This document shows, one piece after another, positions 1 through 14,250 of a stretch of DNA of 64,000 bases; positions within the stretch are counted from its first letter, which is position 1; the number at the start of each line of letters is the position of its first letter. The DNA lies in contig WHUZ01000004.1 of NCBI GenBank assembly GCA_015179045.1, forward strand, positions 1,736,001 to 1,800,000, given 5' to 3'. The notes below the pieces were generated by a model. It was not told the origin of the DNA. It saw nothing but the letters and a program-made list of their open reading frames with translations, and did no database searches. The position numbers and the translations under genes are program-made. The stretch comes from Kalaharituber pfeilii. Taxonomy: Eukaryota > Ascomycota > Pezizomycetes > Pezizales > Pezizaceae.

Positions 1-2608
1 TGCTCTCCGGACTCGGACACAAGATAGACCGCATGCACAATCCTCCTCACCGCGTCGTGGGCGCCCGGGTCCAAGAGCGCCAAATTCTCGCTATTGACAC
101 CCGGCAGCAGAATCTCCAGCAGCTCCGTCGTCCGGTTCGCCTCCACCGTGATTCCGTCCTTGAGCGTCCCCGAAAACACCTCCTTCCCGCTCGTAGCCTC
201 GAACGCCCTCACAACCACCTTAGCCCCCTCCACCGGGCGCATCAGGAAGCTGCTCACCCAGATTTGCAGCTTAAAGGTCCGATTGATGTGCACGCGCGTG
301 TACTTGTTGCGCGGCGTCTCAATCTCAACCCGCTTGACGCCGAGCGACAGCGGGGCGAGCTCGCGCGCAATGGTGTAGTACGCCATCTTGGGCCGGAGGT
401 AGTAATCGACGATTGCCCATGACGTGACAGGCCAGCAGTCGTTCATTTGCCATACCAGCGCGCCGGCGCAGTACTCCCTCCCGGGGCCCTTCCACTCGCG
501 CCGCCACAGCCTGTACGCGGACGACAAACACTCGCTCTGCATCAGCTGCGTCGAGTAGATGTACTGTTCCAGCGGCTGCGGCCCGTATCTCATGTTCTCG
601 ACCATATACAATGCAATTCTCCGTTCGTGCCCGTCCGCTTTGTTGTGGAAATCCACCGTCGACGACTGCGCGTATCTATCCGGGTCCGCAGCGCCCCGCG
701 GCAGGTACCCCTCCAGCGTCCGCAGGTCCGGGAACGCCTCCATCCCAAACTCACTCACGAAGCGGCCGGCGAGCTTGTCAAAATTTTGGTACTTTTCTTG
801 GGTGCCGTGCCACACGTTCCATTGATGGATATCGCCGACCGTCGGGTCCCGGGTGTCTTTGCCGCCGTATGGTGACCCAAAGTGATAGTATGTGTTTGGC
901 ACAAGCTCTTTCGTGACGTCTACGAGGATCTTCTCGTAAATGTAGCGCGCGGGAAAGGATGTTTTGAGCCAGGACTCGGGATCGTTGTTGGACGGGTCGT
1001 ATTCGAGGTTCTCAGACTCCATGTATTGATAGTCTTCGTTGTTTCCTGCAAAGATGACGATGGAGGGGTGGTGGCGGAGGCGCTTGACGTTGGCGGTGGC
1101 CTCCCGCTTGATGGATTCGAGGAGGGAGGGGAAGGCGGGGTAGTTTCCGCAGCCAAAGAGAAAGTCTTGCCAGACAAGGAGACCGAGCTCGTCGCAGGTG
1201 TTGTAGAAGACTTCTTCTTCATAGATACCTCCACCCCAGACGCTATGAACAATGTTAACTGATGAAGACAGCATAGAGAGTTTCTTTTGGAGGAGGCAGA
1301 TTCAAAATGAGGGTAAATGCAACTTACCGGACCATGGTCTGGTTCCCGGCAACCATCAGCTTCAGCCAGTTCCTATATCTCTCCTCCTCGATCCTCGGGA
1401 TAAAGTTATCCGCCGGGATCCAATTGCCCCCACCACAGAAGATGGGCATATTGTTAATCTCAAAGAAGAATGTCGTACCAGGCTGGTCCTTGAGCGGCCG
1501 CTGCACCACCCGCGCTCTCCGCACGCCAAACCGCTTGCTTGCCTTGTCCAGCACAACGGGATTGCCGCTCTCCCCACCCTCAACCAAGGTTGCCGTGATC
1601 GTGTACAATGGCTGTTCTCCGTATCCATGCGGGTACCACAGCTTCAGGCCCTCCTGCGTGAACGTGTAGCTTGCCACTCCGGCCTCGTTGGCGGTGGCAT
1701 ATGCTTCCGCAAATACCTTGGCACCGTCATCTCCGGCAAGAGACAGCTCGAACCTGACTTGAGCGTTCGGGGATGGGTGGTCGATTTCTGCGTGTGCAGC
1801 GATGGTGGCAGTGGTAAGCGACTCGGGAACCTCGGTGTGGAAGTAGAGGTCGGAGATGCGGGAGACGTAGGTCTCCAGGCTAATTGGTCGCCATGGGCCG
1901 CAAGTCAAGAGCGTTGGGCCCCAGTCCCATCCCTACGCCAGTTCACAGGCCAATTAACAAATCAATTCCAATAAAAATAAAATATAAGAAATCAAATGTA
2001 TGTGGATTCGTAAAGCTCTCAGGAGGGGAAAAAACCCACATAATGATACTGCGCCTTCCTTACCGCCAACCTACTCCTATCCCCATTCCAGCACCCCCAG
2101 TGATGATTTGGATACTCCTCCTCAATCTTTTTCCCCTTCAAATACGCACTCTCAAACGTAATCACCAACACATTCTCCCTCCCTCCTTCTCCACGACACC
2201 AGTCACATCCACCCTCTCGGGAATGAACATATTTTCCGTCTTCAAGATCTCCTTCCCATTCAGCACAACGGTCGCATAGGTATCCAGCCCGTCGAATGCC
2301 AACACAATCTTTTCGCCCGGCTCGCCGGAGAGCTTGGGCGTCGCAAACGTAGTCCTGTAGATCCACGCTTCCTCGCCGACCCACTGCACCGCGAGCTCAT
2401 TTTTGCCCAGGAACGGGTCGGGGATGAAGCCGTACGCAAGAAGGTCGAGGTGGATGTTTGTCGGGAACTGTGCCACCGGAAACGCCTCCTTCTCGCCGCC
2501 AGGTCCCTTGCCATAGAACGTCCAGCCCGCAACAAGCGGCGTCGACGTGCGCTTCCCAGTCACCTCCGTCGTGTTGGTTTTTGGGGTCTTCGGAACGGCA
2601 GAAGCCAT
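1..2608 (-). CDS. mndB: Beta-mannosidase, GH2 family (MndB type), 3' end outside window, apparent frameshift
   Basis: Hydrolyses terminal beta-1,4-mannose from manno-oligosaccharides (family knowledge). Proposed exons: 2608-2040, 1932-1328 and 1242 to the window edge; both introns have GT-AG ends and keep phase. About 805 of roughly 845 residues are present. Seen: an N-terminal jelly-roll region with HLDLLAYGFIPDPFLGKNE, then GWDWGP, acid/base glutamate in AGNNEDYQY (about residue 461), nucleophile glutamate in FVSEFGMEAFP (about 556). The start MASAVPK has no signal peptide, which fits the intracellular MndB branch rather than secreted MndA. Near 2178-2186, in a GGAGGGAGGG run, the frame slips: one base seems missing between the ...VVEKEGG part and the ENVLVITFESAYLKG part. 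With one base restored exon 1 is 190 codons and joins exon 2 in phase, so either a real frameshift allele or a sequence error. Family call is firm; intactness is not. Confidence 0.9.
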
Positions 2609-5106
2609 ATTAGTCGATGGGGTGGGGATCGGGAATGATGCCGGTGGTGTGAGCAGCAATGGACGCGGTGTCACCTTTCACCGTGAACCGTGGAAAGCCG
2701 TTTGTGTGTGATGAGGGGGCGGCTCCGAAGCCGGAGCTGGTGGTGGAGAAGGCAGACCGGGTGGCCGAGTCTTCGCGGCTTTGCTAGTTCGGCGCTTGAC
2801 GAATCCCTGGCGCATTCAGTTCCTCTGTGGATATTGGTGTTTTCCGCAGGCGCAATTGCGAATACGTACTGTATATACATGTTTTTAGGAGGTATCTGAG
2901 AATATGGGCTTTTCTTACCCCGCTCATTCAGCTCAGCTCAGTCGGGCGTGCGGGAAAACACGCCGCTTGAGAGGTGCGTTCCAGTGGGAGGGTGTTTGGC
3001 GTTTGGTGTTTGGCGTTTGGTGTTTGGTGAGGGGCGCCTTCCAAAAAACAGCGCCGCCGTAGACGCAGGTCTCGTGCGGCTGAAGGCCGAAAATACTTGT
3101 GGTAGTCTGGGTACGAGAGCACGTGGACCCAACGCTCCCGCTCTCAATTCTCCTCAGAATCAACCTCTGAGGAAGATGAAGAAGCGTCCTAACAAATATG
3201 TTGCGCAAAATCTCCGATTCCGAAATTACTTGCTACAGCACTAGAACAGCAAATTGGAGCCTATCGATACAGTCAATAACGCCATTCCAGCACATGTAGT
3301 TATCATAACCCCCTCTCCCCCCCCCAAGCCGGAGAATACCCCATCCCTTCCTTCCGCCAAGCTTCTTTCCCGCTTCCAAATCCCCGAACATGCAGCTCCC
3401 TCACTAGACCACACCATCACTTGGCCAATGATCATCGACCTCTTTTTGCGCTGTTTATAATTCATCCTGTACTACATATCTAGCTTCCTTCAATTAAAAT
3501 GCACCTTCATAGGTAGGTCATCGAGTTGTTCATGCCTCAATGCTGAATTACTCTCTCTCTCTCTCTCTGTACTCTACTATACAAATATATGTATCCGCAA
3601 TCACAATTTACAACGTTCTAGAACGCCTTGCGTGCCGTACATATACCTCCTAATCTCGTAGCACATGCTGCCCTCCCCACCCCACCCCACCCTCCCACCA
3701 CCACTCCCCTGTTCTCCAAGTAACAATTATGCAACGTCATAACCCACTCTGACAACAAGTAAAACCCGGGATCGCAACCTCTGCAAGACCAACAAAAAAA
3801 AAAAGGTATGAGTGCTTAAGGATAAAAGTACGTAGCGTTACTACCACCGCCATCTCATGCATGCCATGGTTACATGTGACTAAGTAGTAACTCAAAGTTA
3901 CCCAGGCGAAGATATATATATGTCGCGCAATTTCTTCCTGTCCCGGGACCGACTAGAGCATGCAGTATATCCACATGAAAAAAAAAAAAAAGTCTGATAT
4001 CAACCTCGTGCCCCTGCTGTATTCCTATCCTATGCATATGTAGCTTCGAGCTTTTATCAAAATATATCAAAAACCAAATTCAAATACCTCTATATTCAAC
4101 CATAGCACCCAGATTCACAGTCAATTCTTCAATTCCTTGATAAACCATCTCAATGTCCAACGTGGCATGTAAGTAGTACCCCGACGCTGGCCCCAAAAAC
4201 CCCAACTATCCTAACATACCTCGAGTCACTTTTACTCCAGCGCACTCACCATACTAAACTAGATAGTACCCTACATTATCACCCAAATGGGTCCCGACCC
4301 ACCACCACTCCCCCGAATCCCCCTCCCATATCCTAGATATACACGAAACAAAGACCAATGCACATACATATATAAACCCTTACCTACCTTACGTATCTTA
4401 CATAGCCTCTCCAATAAAGCCCTGATAATACGGATCAAGTATGTTAACATAGCCCAAAGTAGCTCATATAAAACTATCGCAGAGTACTTAGCGACGCAGC
4501 GGCGGGTTATGCGGAGGGTAGGACTGGAGCCTAGAGCTGCATTGAGTATATACCACTAGTACAGCGTCCCCTAGATTTTTGTGCTACGGACAGATAGTGC
4601 TAAATCGCAAGGCGGATTCGTAAAGTTGTGTAGTAGAAAGCGTATATGAGGTACATCGATACAATACAGCACAAAGCAGACATCGTATACCCAACCATTT
4701 ATAGTATATATCTTCTTTCTCTATATGTAATTCCACGAAAAGTTTTCACTTAACCAACACAAAGTTTCTCAAACCCAGAACCCCCAACTTACTTCCCAAC
4801 ATTTACACCCCTCCCCTCCCCCTTCCCCCTTCCCCCTTCCCCCTTCCCACCCCCCTCCCCACCCCACCATCTCTCACATCACAAACACTCTCAACCTTAG
4901 ACCCCAACACTTCTAGACAAAGATATATACAGTATATTTCTAGAATATACGCCCTACTACTACTACTACTACTGCTATACACAAAGACAAAAAAAAAAAA
5001 AAAAAAAAAAGGTATCATATCCCTGCTCAAATAAATCTTGGCTGTACCACGAAAAGAAGTTCAAAAACTCCAAACTCCGAGGTACTTCCCGATCCGGTAA
5101 TCGACG
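2609..5106. other. Intergenic, no supported gene
   Basis: Upstream of the beta-mannosidase. I see no convincing reading frame. It holds low-complexity tracts: a heptamer minisatellite (2994-3028), a (CT)n run at 3551-3568, a C-rich polypyrimidine block at 4807-4868 and an A22 run at 4989-5010. A TATA-like string on the minus strand near 2870-2884 could belong to the beta-mannosidase promoter, but the spacing is long. Confidence 0.5.
2994..3028. repeat. Minisatellite, 7-bp unit GTTTGG(C/T), five copies
   Basis: Five head-to-tail copies of GTTTGGC or GTTTGGT can be read directly. Short open frames across it on both strands are products of the repeat and not genes. Confidence 0.85.
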
Positions 5107-5540
5107 ATGCTCAAACGCCCCGCATGTAAGTAACACGCATATTATGCACCTTCCCCCGCCATTCTCAAATGCCCTCTAACAACCATTGTGCTCTTCCCCG
5201 GCCTTTTTGCAGTATACGGTACGGTAAGCCTTCTTCCCATCACCACATTCGACGAATTCTAGAACCACAAATCTCTCTCCTACCATAGTACCCTATTTCT
5301 CCGTGCAAAGACACTCTAACCCCGCCAAGCCCTTCCCACCCCACCGGAACCACAGCCCTGCAATTCCCGAACGTCCTAACGGGTAACTTGACGTTCCCCC
5401 CCCTGCCCTACTATGATACTGCAGGGTTAATCCCAGGAAAACCAGCACATATTACGCCAGAATTTTGTCCTATCATATACTTTACCGATCACGTGAATAG
5501 CGATATAGCAAGGAAACTAATTTACGCTTATTTGAATTGA
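5107..5540 (+). CDS. Candidate small spliced gene, 93 aa, unknown
   Basis: Three possible exons: 5107-5125 (ATG), an 11-nt microexon 5213-5223, and 5289-5540 ending in TGA. Exons 1 and 2 sum to 30 nt, so exon 3 joins in phase 0. The donors are GTAAGT and GTAAGC, the first acceptor is TTTTTGCAG, and a CTAAC branch-like site lies near 5177-5181. The start would read MLKRPALYGT; exon 3 stays open for 83 codons. I do not recognise the protein. The good splice signals argue for a real gene, but an open frame of this length can arise by chance and a microexon is unusual. Confidence 0.25.
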
Positions 5541-6313
5541 GTACGTCGCTTACTTGCATTGCAATAGATACAGGAACATAAAGCGAACATATATAGACAA
5601 CTTTTGGTGATAACGAGAAATCCTCAAGTAGAGCAAAAACCTGAAAACAACATATGCAAAACCTGCTTTCTCATGTCATGACGACAGACCATGATTATAT
5701 GTCAGTAGGCTGTCATGATGAAGTAAAGAGAAGTAAATCTCAAGTACAATGATGAAACAGTACGCTGCATATCAAAGCTATATGAATGATAATCCTTAAC
5801 AGAAACCCCCACTTGAGGCACTTGCAGTAAACCGATGAGAGAGGCGATGAGCAGCTATTGAGCAAAGTTGAGCATAATTGCGCATCTCAATCCGCTATCT
5901 GCAATTGGATGGATGAATCACATCTTTAGATACTAGCTTCGAGCCGTCTGCCTGTAAGGGCAAGAATCCCAATCCTGCTCAGACTTAGACCTTGACTTTT
6001 TCCGCAGCTTGACTTTCAAACCGTCCTCTAGCCATATGGGTACACAGATCACAGAACACAGGAAGTAGATATATCGAAAAATATCTGAGGGAAAAACGAA
6101 AAGAACGTAGTTAAGATACATTTGAAGCACTATTCCCGAAAATAACAAAACCAGGTTATCGTAAACCAATAAATTTCCGCTCCATTGCATTCATATTTTT
6201 TTTCCTTTGCCTTTTTACCCAAATTATCCACATATCATACGCAATATATATTCATGCATGTGGTGGCTAGATACAATTGTTCATTTCCTCCCAACAGAAT
6301 AGATCCAAAACAT
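5541..6313. other. Intergenic, no supported gene
   Basis: AT-rich sequence between the candidate small gene and the 3' end of the beta-glucosidase. An 85-codon open frame on the minus strand (5933-6190) is hydrophobic and basic but matches nothing I know. It probably includes the 3' UTR of the beta-glucosidase. Confidence 0.4.
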
Positions 6314-8056
<1,743 letters not shown>

Positions 8057-8167
8057 CTTGGGTTTGCAATTGGCGGTGTATGTATGGAAGTGAGTTCAGA
8101 GGGGATGTGAGTCGGTGGGGAGCCTCTGGATCTGGACGGCCTCGGAGGAGGAGGGCCCAAAGAGGGC

Positions 8168-8173
8168 TTTATA
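8168..8173 (-). promoter_or_regulatory. TATA-box candidate of the GH1 gene
   Basis: TATAAA on the minus strand, about 112 bp upstream of the ATG at 8056. A start site about 30 bp downstream would leave a leader of roughly 80 nt. Position and sequence fit, but nothing else supports it. Confidence 0.35.
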
Positions 8174-11100
8174 GCACCCGTGGTCATATGTATTTGCTAT
8201 GAGCACCTCGCGGGCCGCGGCAGCGGTGGGCACTTGAGAGACATCCCAAGTAATGCCGATGCCTGCGCTGCCGGCTATAACTGTGTTTGCTTGCATGCTG
8301 GGCCCTGCTCTGCAGCTCACCGAACATCCGCGATGCGGTGATCCCAGGCCTGGAAGGTGGGGCGTCGCGTTGCAAGTGCCACAAGTGCAGTTCCACACAT
8401 CGTCAAACCGCAATCCTCAGGCCGCAAATCTCTAGCTAATCACGAGAGAATCCAGCCAACAAGTTGGTTGCCCGTCATGTCCCTCAAAAATTTCCCGACT
8501 GCAAAGCGCCAGGTACGCTAGATATATGCACTAGCATCTATTTTCTGCTTTTCTTCGTGGGGTATGTTCCAAGAGTCCGCAATTAGCGCAACGCCGTGGT
8601 GAATTGAAACCGCAGAAAAGCCTCCAAGCTATGGTACAAAAGACGCTTGAATTATGGAGATCTCTATTAAGAAGTAACAATGATGCTTTTTGTATTTCCT
8701 CCATCTCCCCCCCCTTCTCCCCTACTCCATTTTCAATATCGCCAAGTAAACTTTCCTCTAAAATAATGAGCTCCCCGCTAAGAACGGTGGACCCCAGAAA
8801 ACCAGGATAACAACCCCCAAGGAACTTCCCACCCGCACGTGAGGAATTGCGAGTTTCCGCGAAAAGCCATTCCTAACAAAGCTTTACTGGGGGAAACAGC
8901 CAGGTGTCTACAACAGAAAAAAAAAAAAAAAAAGTCTCTCAGGGATAATGTGCAACTCACTTTTTGCTGGTAAAAAAGTTCTGCAGACCAACATACTTAG
9001 GTAAAAAACAAATTCAGCCTGATCTTGAGATCGTTATTTTCCTACGTCGGTTTAATAATATATATATTTCCGTACTTTATTTTTTTATTTTTTGTATACA
9101 GCTAGAACCACCCGCCATAGGTTTGCGTACCACGGGATCATGAGAGCTCCTATTCCAGGAGAAAAAAATAATAAATCACCAGAGCTAGCTATAGACCGTC
9201 ATTTGGTTGCGCCGCGCTCTAGCTGCCTCATCCCGATATCGAACACGCCGGATATATCCAGCCGTACACAAAATATATTTCGATTTTTCCCCAATTCTGT
9301 CTGGTGCTCGGGAGAGATTCCGCAAATCCTTTTTTTTGTTGCTTTTGCTGCGAATCGGGTTTGCCGACAGAATATGCAGAAGTTGATCCAAACTACTTAG
9401 CCTGGGATCTAATCCGAATTTACGCTAAGCCTATCGTGGAAATCGATGCCTACTCTAGGTAGTCAACCAGACTACTAGGTAGTTCTTGGACGCAAGACTA
9501 AGGGATTCTGCCTTGGTATGGTCCAATCATGTCAGCGTACAACTACTTATGTCGATGGTATATATGGATATCGCACGTTATCTAGATCCTTTACGATAAA
9601 TATTCGATGTTCTGTCAATCGTTCCACAGAGACAGAAACCCAAGGGAGGCGTTAAGCAAAAATGTAAGCACCAATTTACAGAGGATCGCAAGCCCTCTCG
9701 CGGGGGCGCTTTATAACTCAGACAAATAACTCGAAACTGAAATCGGGGAAAAAAAAACTATATAATGTCATCATTGTTGGAATGAGGTGTCGGATAATGG
9801 CTTTGTCAATTACGATGGCGCTGGGAAGATTCATTCGGTAGATGCTGGGAGTGAAGACTGCAGCGGAAAGGACTGAATGAAGAGTGAGGAAAGGTTGGGT
9901 TAGGTAATTGCAAACCTTCAGATGTCCCTCCTCACAGGGGACGTCACTGCCCAGTTTGTATAAGCGTATCTCGCCCATGAGTAAATCACTCAGGACAATT
10001 TATTTTACAGCTGGTGAGTAACCGTTTTCTTGGTCAATCAGCATGAAATAAAAACTTGTACTCGTGCCAGGGAAAAAATCATGAATTTAGTAGGCACCAG
10101 CTGGGCCGGAACCACCGCTTAGTTGCTGCAAGCAGTGGTCTGGTTCGGCATGAGTACTAGCATATACCAATTGCGCTTGTTTCTAATATGTTAAAACGTG
10201 ATACCTTGAATTCATAAAGCTTTGCCCTTCCTTTCGCACCTCCTAGCGTATGATCATGATTAGGGTATATACCTGACTTCTGACATCTGCTACCAAGGTC
10301 AGTGGACGTTTCAGGACATCAGCAAACAATCAGCCATCGCCTGGTTCGAAACCAAAGTGCCAGTCTGTGTCTCGGGGTTTTTGGAGAGCTATCATGCCAA
10401 ACCCAGGGCAAGACAGACGCAAAATACCTACCATGCAAAATATATACGGAGCACATACGCCTTAGCGCGCCGCAATTAACCTGCCAGCCGAGGGTTATCA
10501 GGGGAATTTAGGCTGGAGATCTTCTCGTGCCCAGACTATTATCTTCGGCCTTCGCGGCCGTATTGCACCTCTTGGCAGCATCCAGTGCCCGTCTGGGTAT
10601 GATACGAGAACAGGCTGGGGGAGTTTAGCCCTCGGTACCGCCAATGCATTCGGCTTACATACATATCTTGGCATATCTAGACCATATGATGGCTCCATGC
10701 AGGCATATTCCCCTGTTTAGCGACTGGCAAGGGTTCTGCATTTGCCTAGCATGTACGCATAGGGTAGTACATAGGTTAGGAGCTGGAGAGAGGTGCAGAG
10801 AGGTGGAATGGCAGCTAGACGCCGGCTCCAAATTGAGGTGACCATGCCATTGGATGTAGGCACTTATGGTTGCATAGCGGTATGTGAGAGATCCCTCGGC
10901 ACTGCTGCTCGAGAAGCAGCTCTCCAGCGTTTGTTGGTATCCCTGCTGGCACAAGGGCGGTATATGCCTGCATTCCGTCACTGCGGAGGGACGAACCCAC
11001 GGGCGTGTGTCGTATCATACGCTCCCCTTGTCGCCTCGCTCGCCTCGCAGGCCCGTCTGCATCTGCCCCTCTGCACCCCTCACCGCCTGCTCTCCTCCTG

Positions 11101-12123
11101 CCCGCCCTCCCCGCGCCCCTGCGCGTTCGCCGCATCGCTGCGTCGCACGCCCTACGCAGGCCCACAGCCACGGCCAACGCCCGCCGCTGCCGCAATGAAA
11201 CAGCCGTCCACGCGCTGCGCGTAACGGCCCAGCGTCAAGAACCATGGACATGTATCCACATGATGGGGGCTCGAGAGAGTCTCTTGGGCTGCCATCTGGA
11301 TCTGTCACCAATCCGCATCTGCCGTAGGCCCTCCGTCCCGAGGGGCCTATAATCCAATTGCAGTTGATGTCCAACTGAGGTATGCCTCGTCTGTCTACAA
11401 GTGTCCCGTCGCGTGGGCAGCGTGGGCCAATTTGCAATGCTACTGTATAAAGTAAGGCACTTACATGCATCCCAGATACCCACTTCTTACTGAGTGGGGA
11501 GCGCATCGAGAAGAGAGTGGGAAACTTGCTTTCTTCTCCACGACCCGCTCACCCCATCCCGGACATTCCCCCCCGCCTCCCCTAGCCTTGCAAATCCATA
11601 AGGCAGAGTACGTGATGCACTGCGGTTCATAATCCAGACCTGCAACCCCCCCCCCCCTAAGCGAAGGCAAAAAAAAGGCGTAGAAAAAATTATGTGCCAG
11701 GGAGACCGGCACACGCCTCATACCTACTCAACTCTGCCTTGCCCAGCAGCAATCAAGCAAAAGCCAGGCTTGCAGGGTAGTGGGATCTTGCCGGCCACTA
11801 TCTCCTTCTTTCCCTTCTGATATTGTGGGAACATTTATCCCTCCCAGGGTGAAAGTGTAGCCTTGCCTTGCAACACCCCCATTATTTTGTCACAAAACAT
11901 CCCCAATCTATAATATAAGATCGGAGCCCTTCCCAGCGCGTGGTCCCGCTCTACTGGGCTCCTTTCAACTTTAAATCACAACCCTAATCAAGATTCAACA
12001 AGTGGGTCCGTGATTTTGGTTCAAGGTGTCATATATTTACAACCATTGCCGGAAAATAAACGGCCAAGCCTCCCCCAGTTAGCTTGAAAGCTCTTCGCCC
12101 GAGACGAAGCAAATTCCGCAGTG
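8174..12123. other. Long intergenic region, no supported gene
   Basis: About 4 kb without a convincing gene. 8200-8420 and 10950-11200 are GC-rich, with overlapping open frames on both strands of biased composition (Arg/Ala/Pro), which I read as spurious. A poly(A) run lies at 8918-8935. In the last 600 bp upstream of the transporter there is a C-run at 11646-11658 and CCCCGC at 11571-11576, which fits the CreA carbon-repressor consensus on the opposite strand. That is suggestive for a sugar-transporter promoter but weak. Confidence 0.4.
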
Positions 12124-14250
12124 ATGGCGAGCTATCACTATGGTGACAGTTACATCAGGAGGGAATATCCGAAGAGGGAGTACGGGATGGGGTCTGTACA
12201 TCACCAACAAGATTCGTTCTCGAGCCAAACGGCGCCGGTGGAGCACCACATAGCGACGGTGCAGCATGTTGGGTTTACGGACGCCTTGATCGCGCAGAAG
12301 CCGAGTCCGTGGACGAAGGCGATGTTCAAATTATACTTCGTCCTGCTGGTGGCATTCTTGAACTCGTGTATCAACGGCTACGACGGGTCTGTAATGAGCG
12401 GGATAAACGCAATGACATTCTACCAGAAGTCAGTAGTAAGCTTTGGAAAAAGTCCTTGTGTGGTTTTTCGTTGGCATTGCAGGCAGATTCACTAATTTTC
12501 TCTTTATTTTCGGCTTTTCGGCTGCAGGTACTTCAACATCGACAAAGTGGGACAACATACTGGAATTGTGTTTTCGTCCTACACCATCGGAAACATCGTT
12601 GGGTCTTTCTTCTGCGGCCCATTCACGGATTGGTGGGGCAGGAGATGGGGCATGTTCATTGGCGCGTCAATCATCATTCTCGGGACCTGCGTCCAGGCAC
12701 TCTCTACGAGCTTGGAGATGTTCATTGGAGGAAGATTTGTTTTGGGCTTTGGGGTCGCTACATGCGCGACGGCTGGACCTTCATACGTACGCCCCACCCT
12801 CAACCCCCCCAGACGGAATACGGTATTGGAGATGTGGTAGGCTAATTGGTATGATATTAAAGGTTGCGGAGATGGCGCACCCGGCATGGAGAGGTACTCT
12901 GACAGGTCTCTACAACACCTTCTGGTTCGTCGGAGGCGTAGGTCTCCCTATTCCCTCGTGCGCTTTTGGAGCGTTTACTCTGACAATAACTTGCAGATTC
13001 CTGCAACGTGGGTCGCCTTTGGCGCCGAGGGCATCCAATCCGACCTCTCGTGGCGTCTCCCAGTCTGGCTTCAGGCAATTGCCTCCGGCCTGGTTCTCCT
13101 CGGCTGTCTCTTCTGTCCTGAGACTCCTCGATGGGTAAGTACCACCCCCCCACACCTCCCCTCCGCGCTCATCTACCAGTGCTAACAAAGCAACCAAGCT
13201 CGTCTCCCACGACCGCCACGAGGAAGCCATCCGCGTCATGGCACAATACCATGGCGAAGGCGACCGGAATTCTCCCATTGTGCTCCTCACCTACCGCGAA
13301 ATGATTGAGGAGATCGGAACTAACGGCTCCGACAAGCGTTGGTGGGACTACAAGGACCTTTTCAACACCAAACAAGCTTGGTGGCGCTTGATCTGCGTTA
13401 TCGGTATGGCTTTCTTCGGACAGGTATGTTTCTCTCTCTACTAAAAGCGTCCCCCACAAGACGTTATTCTTACCCAATTTTTACCCCACTATAGTGGTCC
13501 GGCAACGGCGCTGTCTCCTACTGCATGCCCATCCTCTTCGAAACCATCGGCGTCACTGCCCCCAAGGACCAATTCTGCTACAACACCATCCTCAACGTCA
13601 TCTCCTTCATCATGGCGACCATTGGCGCGCGGTTCACCGACCGCCTCGGCCGGCGCCCCGTCCTCCTCATCGGCACCTCCCTCTTCGTCCTGTGGTGGAG
13701 CATCATTGTCACCCTCACGGCCCTCTACGGCTACGAGGCCAACCCGACAAGCACAAACATCTCGCTTCCCGGAGCGCGGGCGGCCATCGCGTTCATCTAC
13801 GTCTTTAGCATCACATACTCGTTCGCTTTCACCCCGCTACAGGCGCTGTATCCAGTCGAGTGTCTTGCGTACGAGACCAGGGCGAAAGGGATGGGCATGT
13901 ACAACCTGTTTGTGAACATTGCAGCCTTCTTCAACACGTATGCAATCCCCGTGGTCATTGAGCGGCTCAAGTGGAGGTTTTACTTTATTTATATTGTATG
14001 GGATGCGTTTGAAGTAGTGTTTATTTACTTTTTGTAAGCTTCCTTTCCCCTTCCCTAGTCAAGACCCAAAAATGCTAATATCCGTTTTCCTCTTCTTTCC
14101 TTAACCAGCTTCATCGAAACAAAAGGCCGCACGCTTGAGGAAATCAACGAAATCTTTGAAGCGCCATATCCAAAGAAGAAGTCAGTACAGAAACACATCG
14201 TCGTGGTCACAGAACACGGAATTCTCGATAAGGGTCTTGAAGATTGCTGA
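12124..14250 (+). CDS. MFS sugar transporter (sugar porter family), 560 aa, 7 exons
   Basis: Proton-coupled sugar importer of the plasma membrane by family. Exons 12124-12428, 12528-12786, 12863-12937, 12997-13134, 13199-13423, 13495-14033, 14109-14250; six introns of 59-99 nt, all GT-AG, total 1683 nt or 561 codons. The first intron uses GTCAGT, which gives FYQKYFNIDK across the join. Motifs in order: NGYDGSVMSGINAM in TM1, GPFTDWWGRRWGMFIGA (GRR motif of loop 2-3), PETPRW at about 254-259 closing the first half, DRLGRRPVLLIG in loop 8-9, and FIETKGRTLEEINEIFE near the C-terminus. Length is usual for fungal hexose/lactose permease-like proteins. The substrate cannot be read from sequence. 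The first about 60 residues are a hydrophilic cytosolic tail. Confidence 0.93.

Noticed and set aside
10793..11506. Overlapping 100-160 codon frames on both strands
   Set aside because: GC-rich region opens several frames at once; translations are Arg/Ala/Pro-biased with no recognisable domain.
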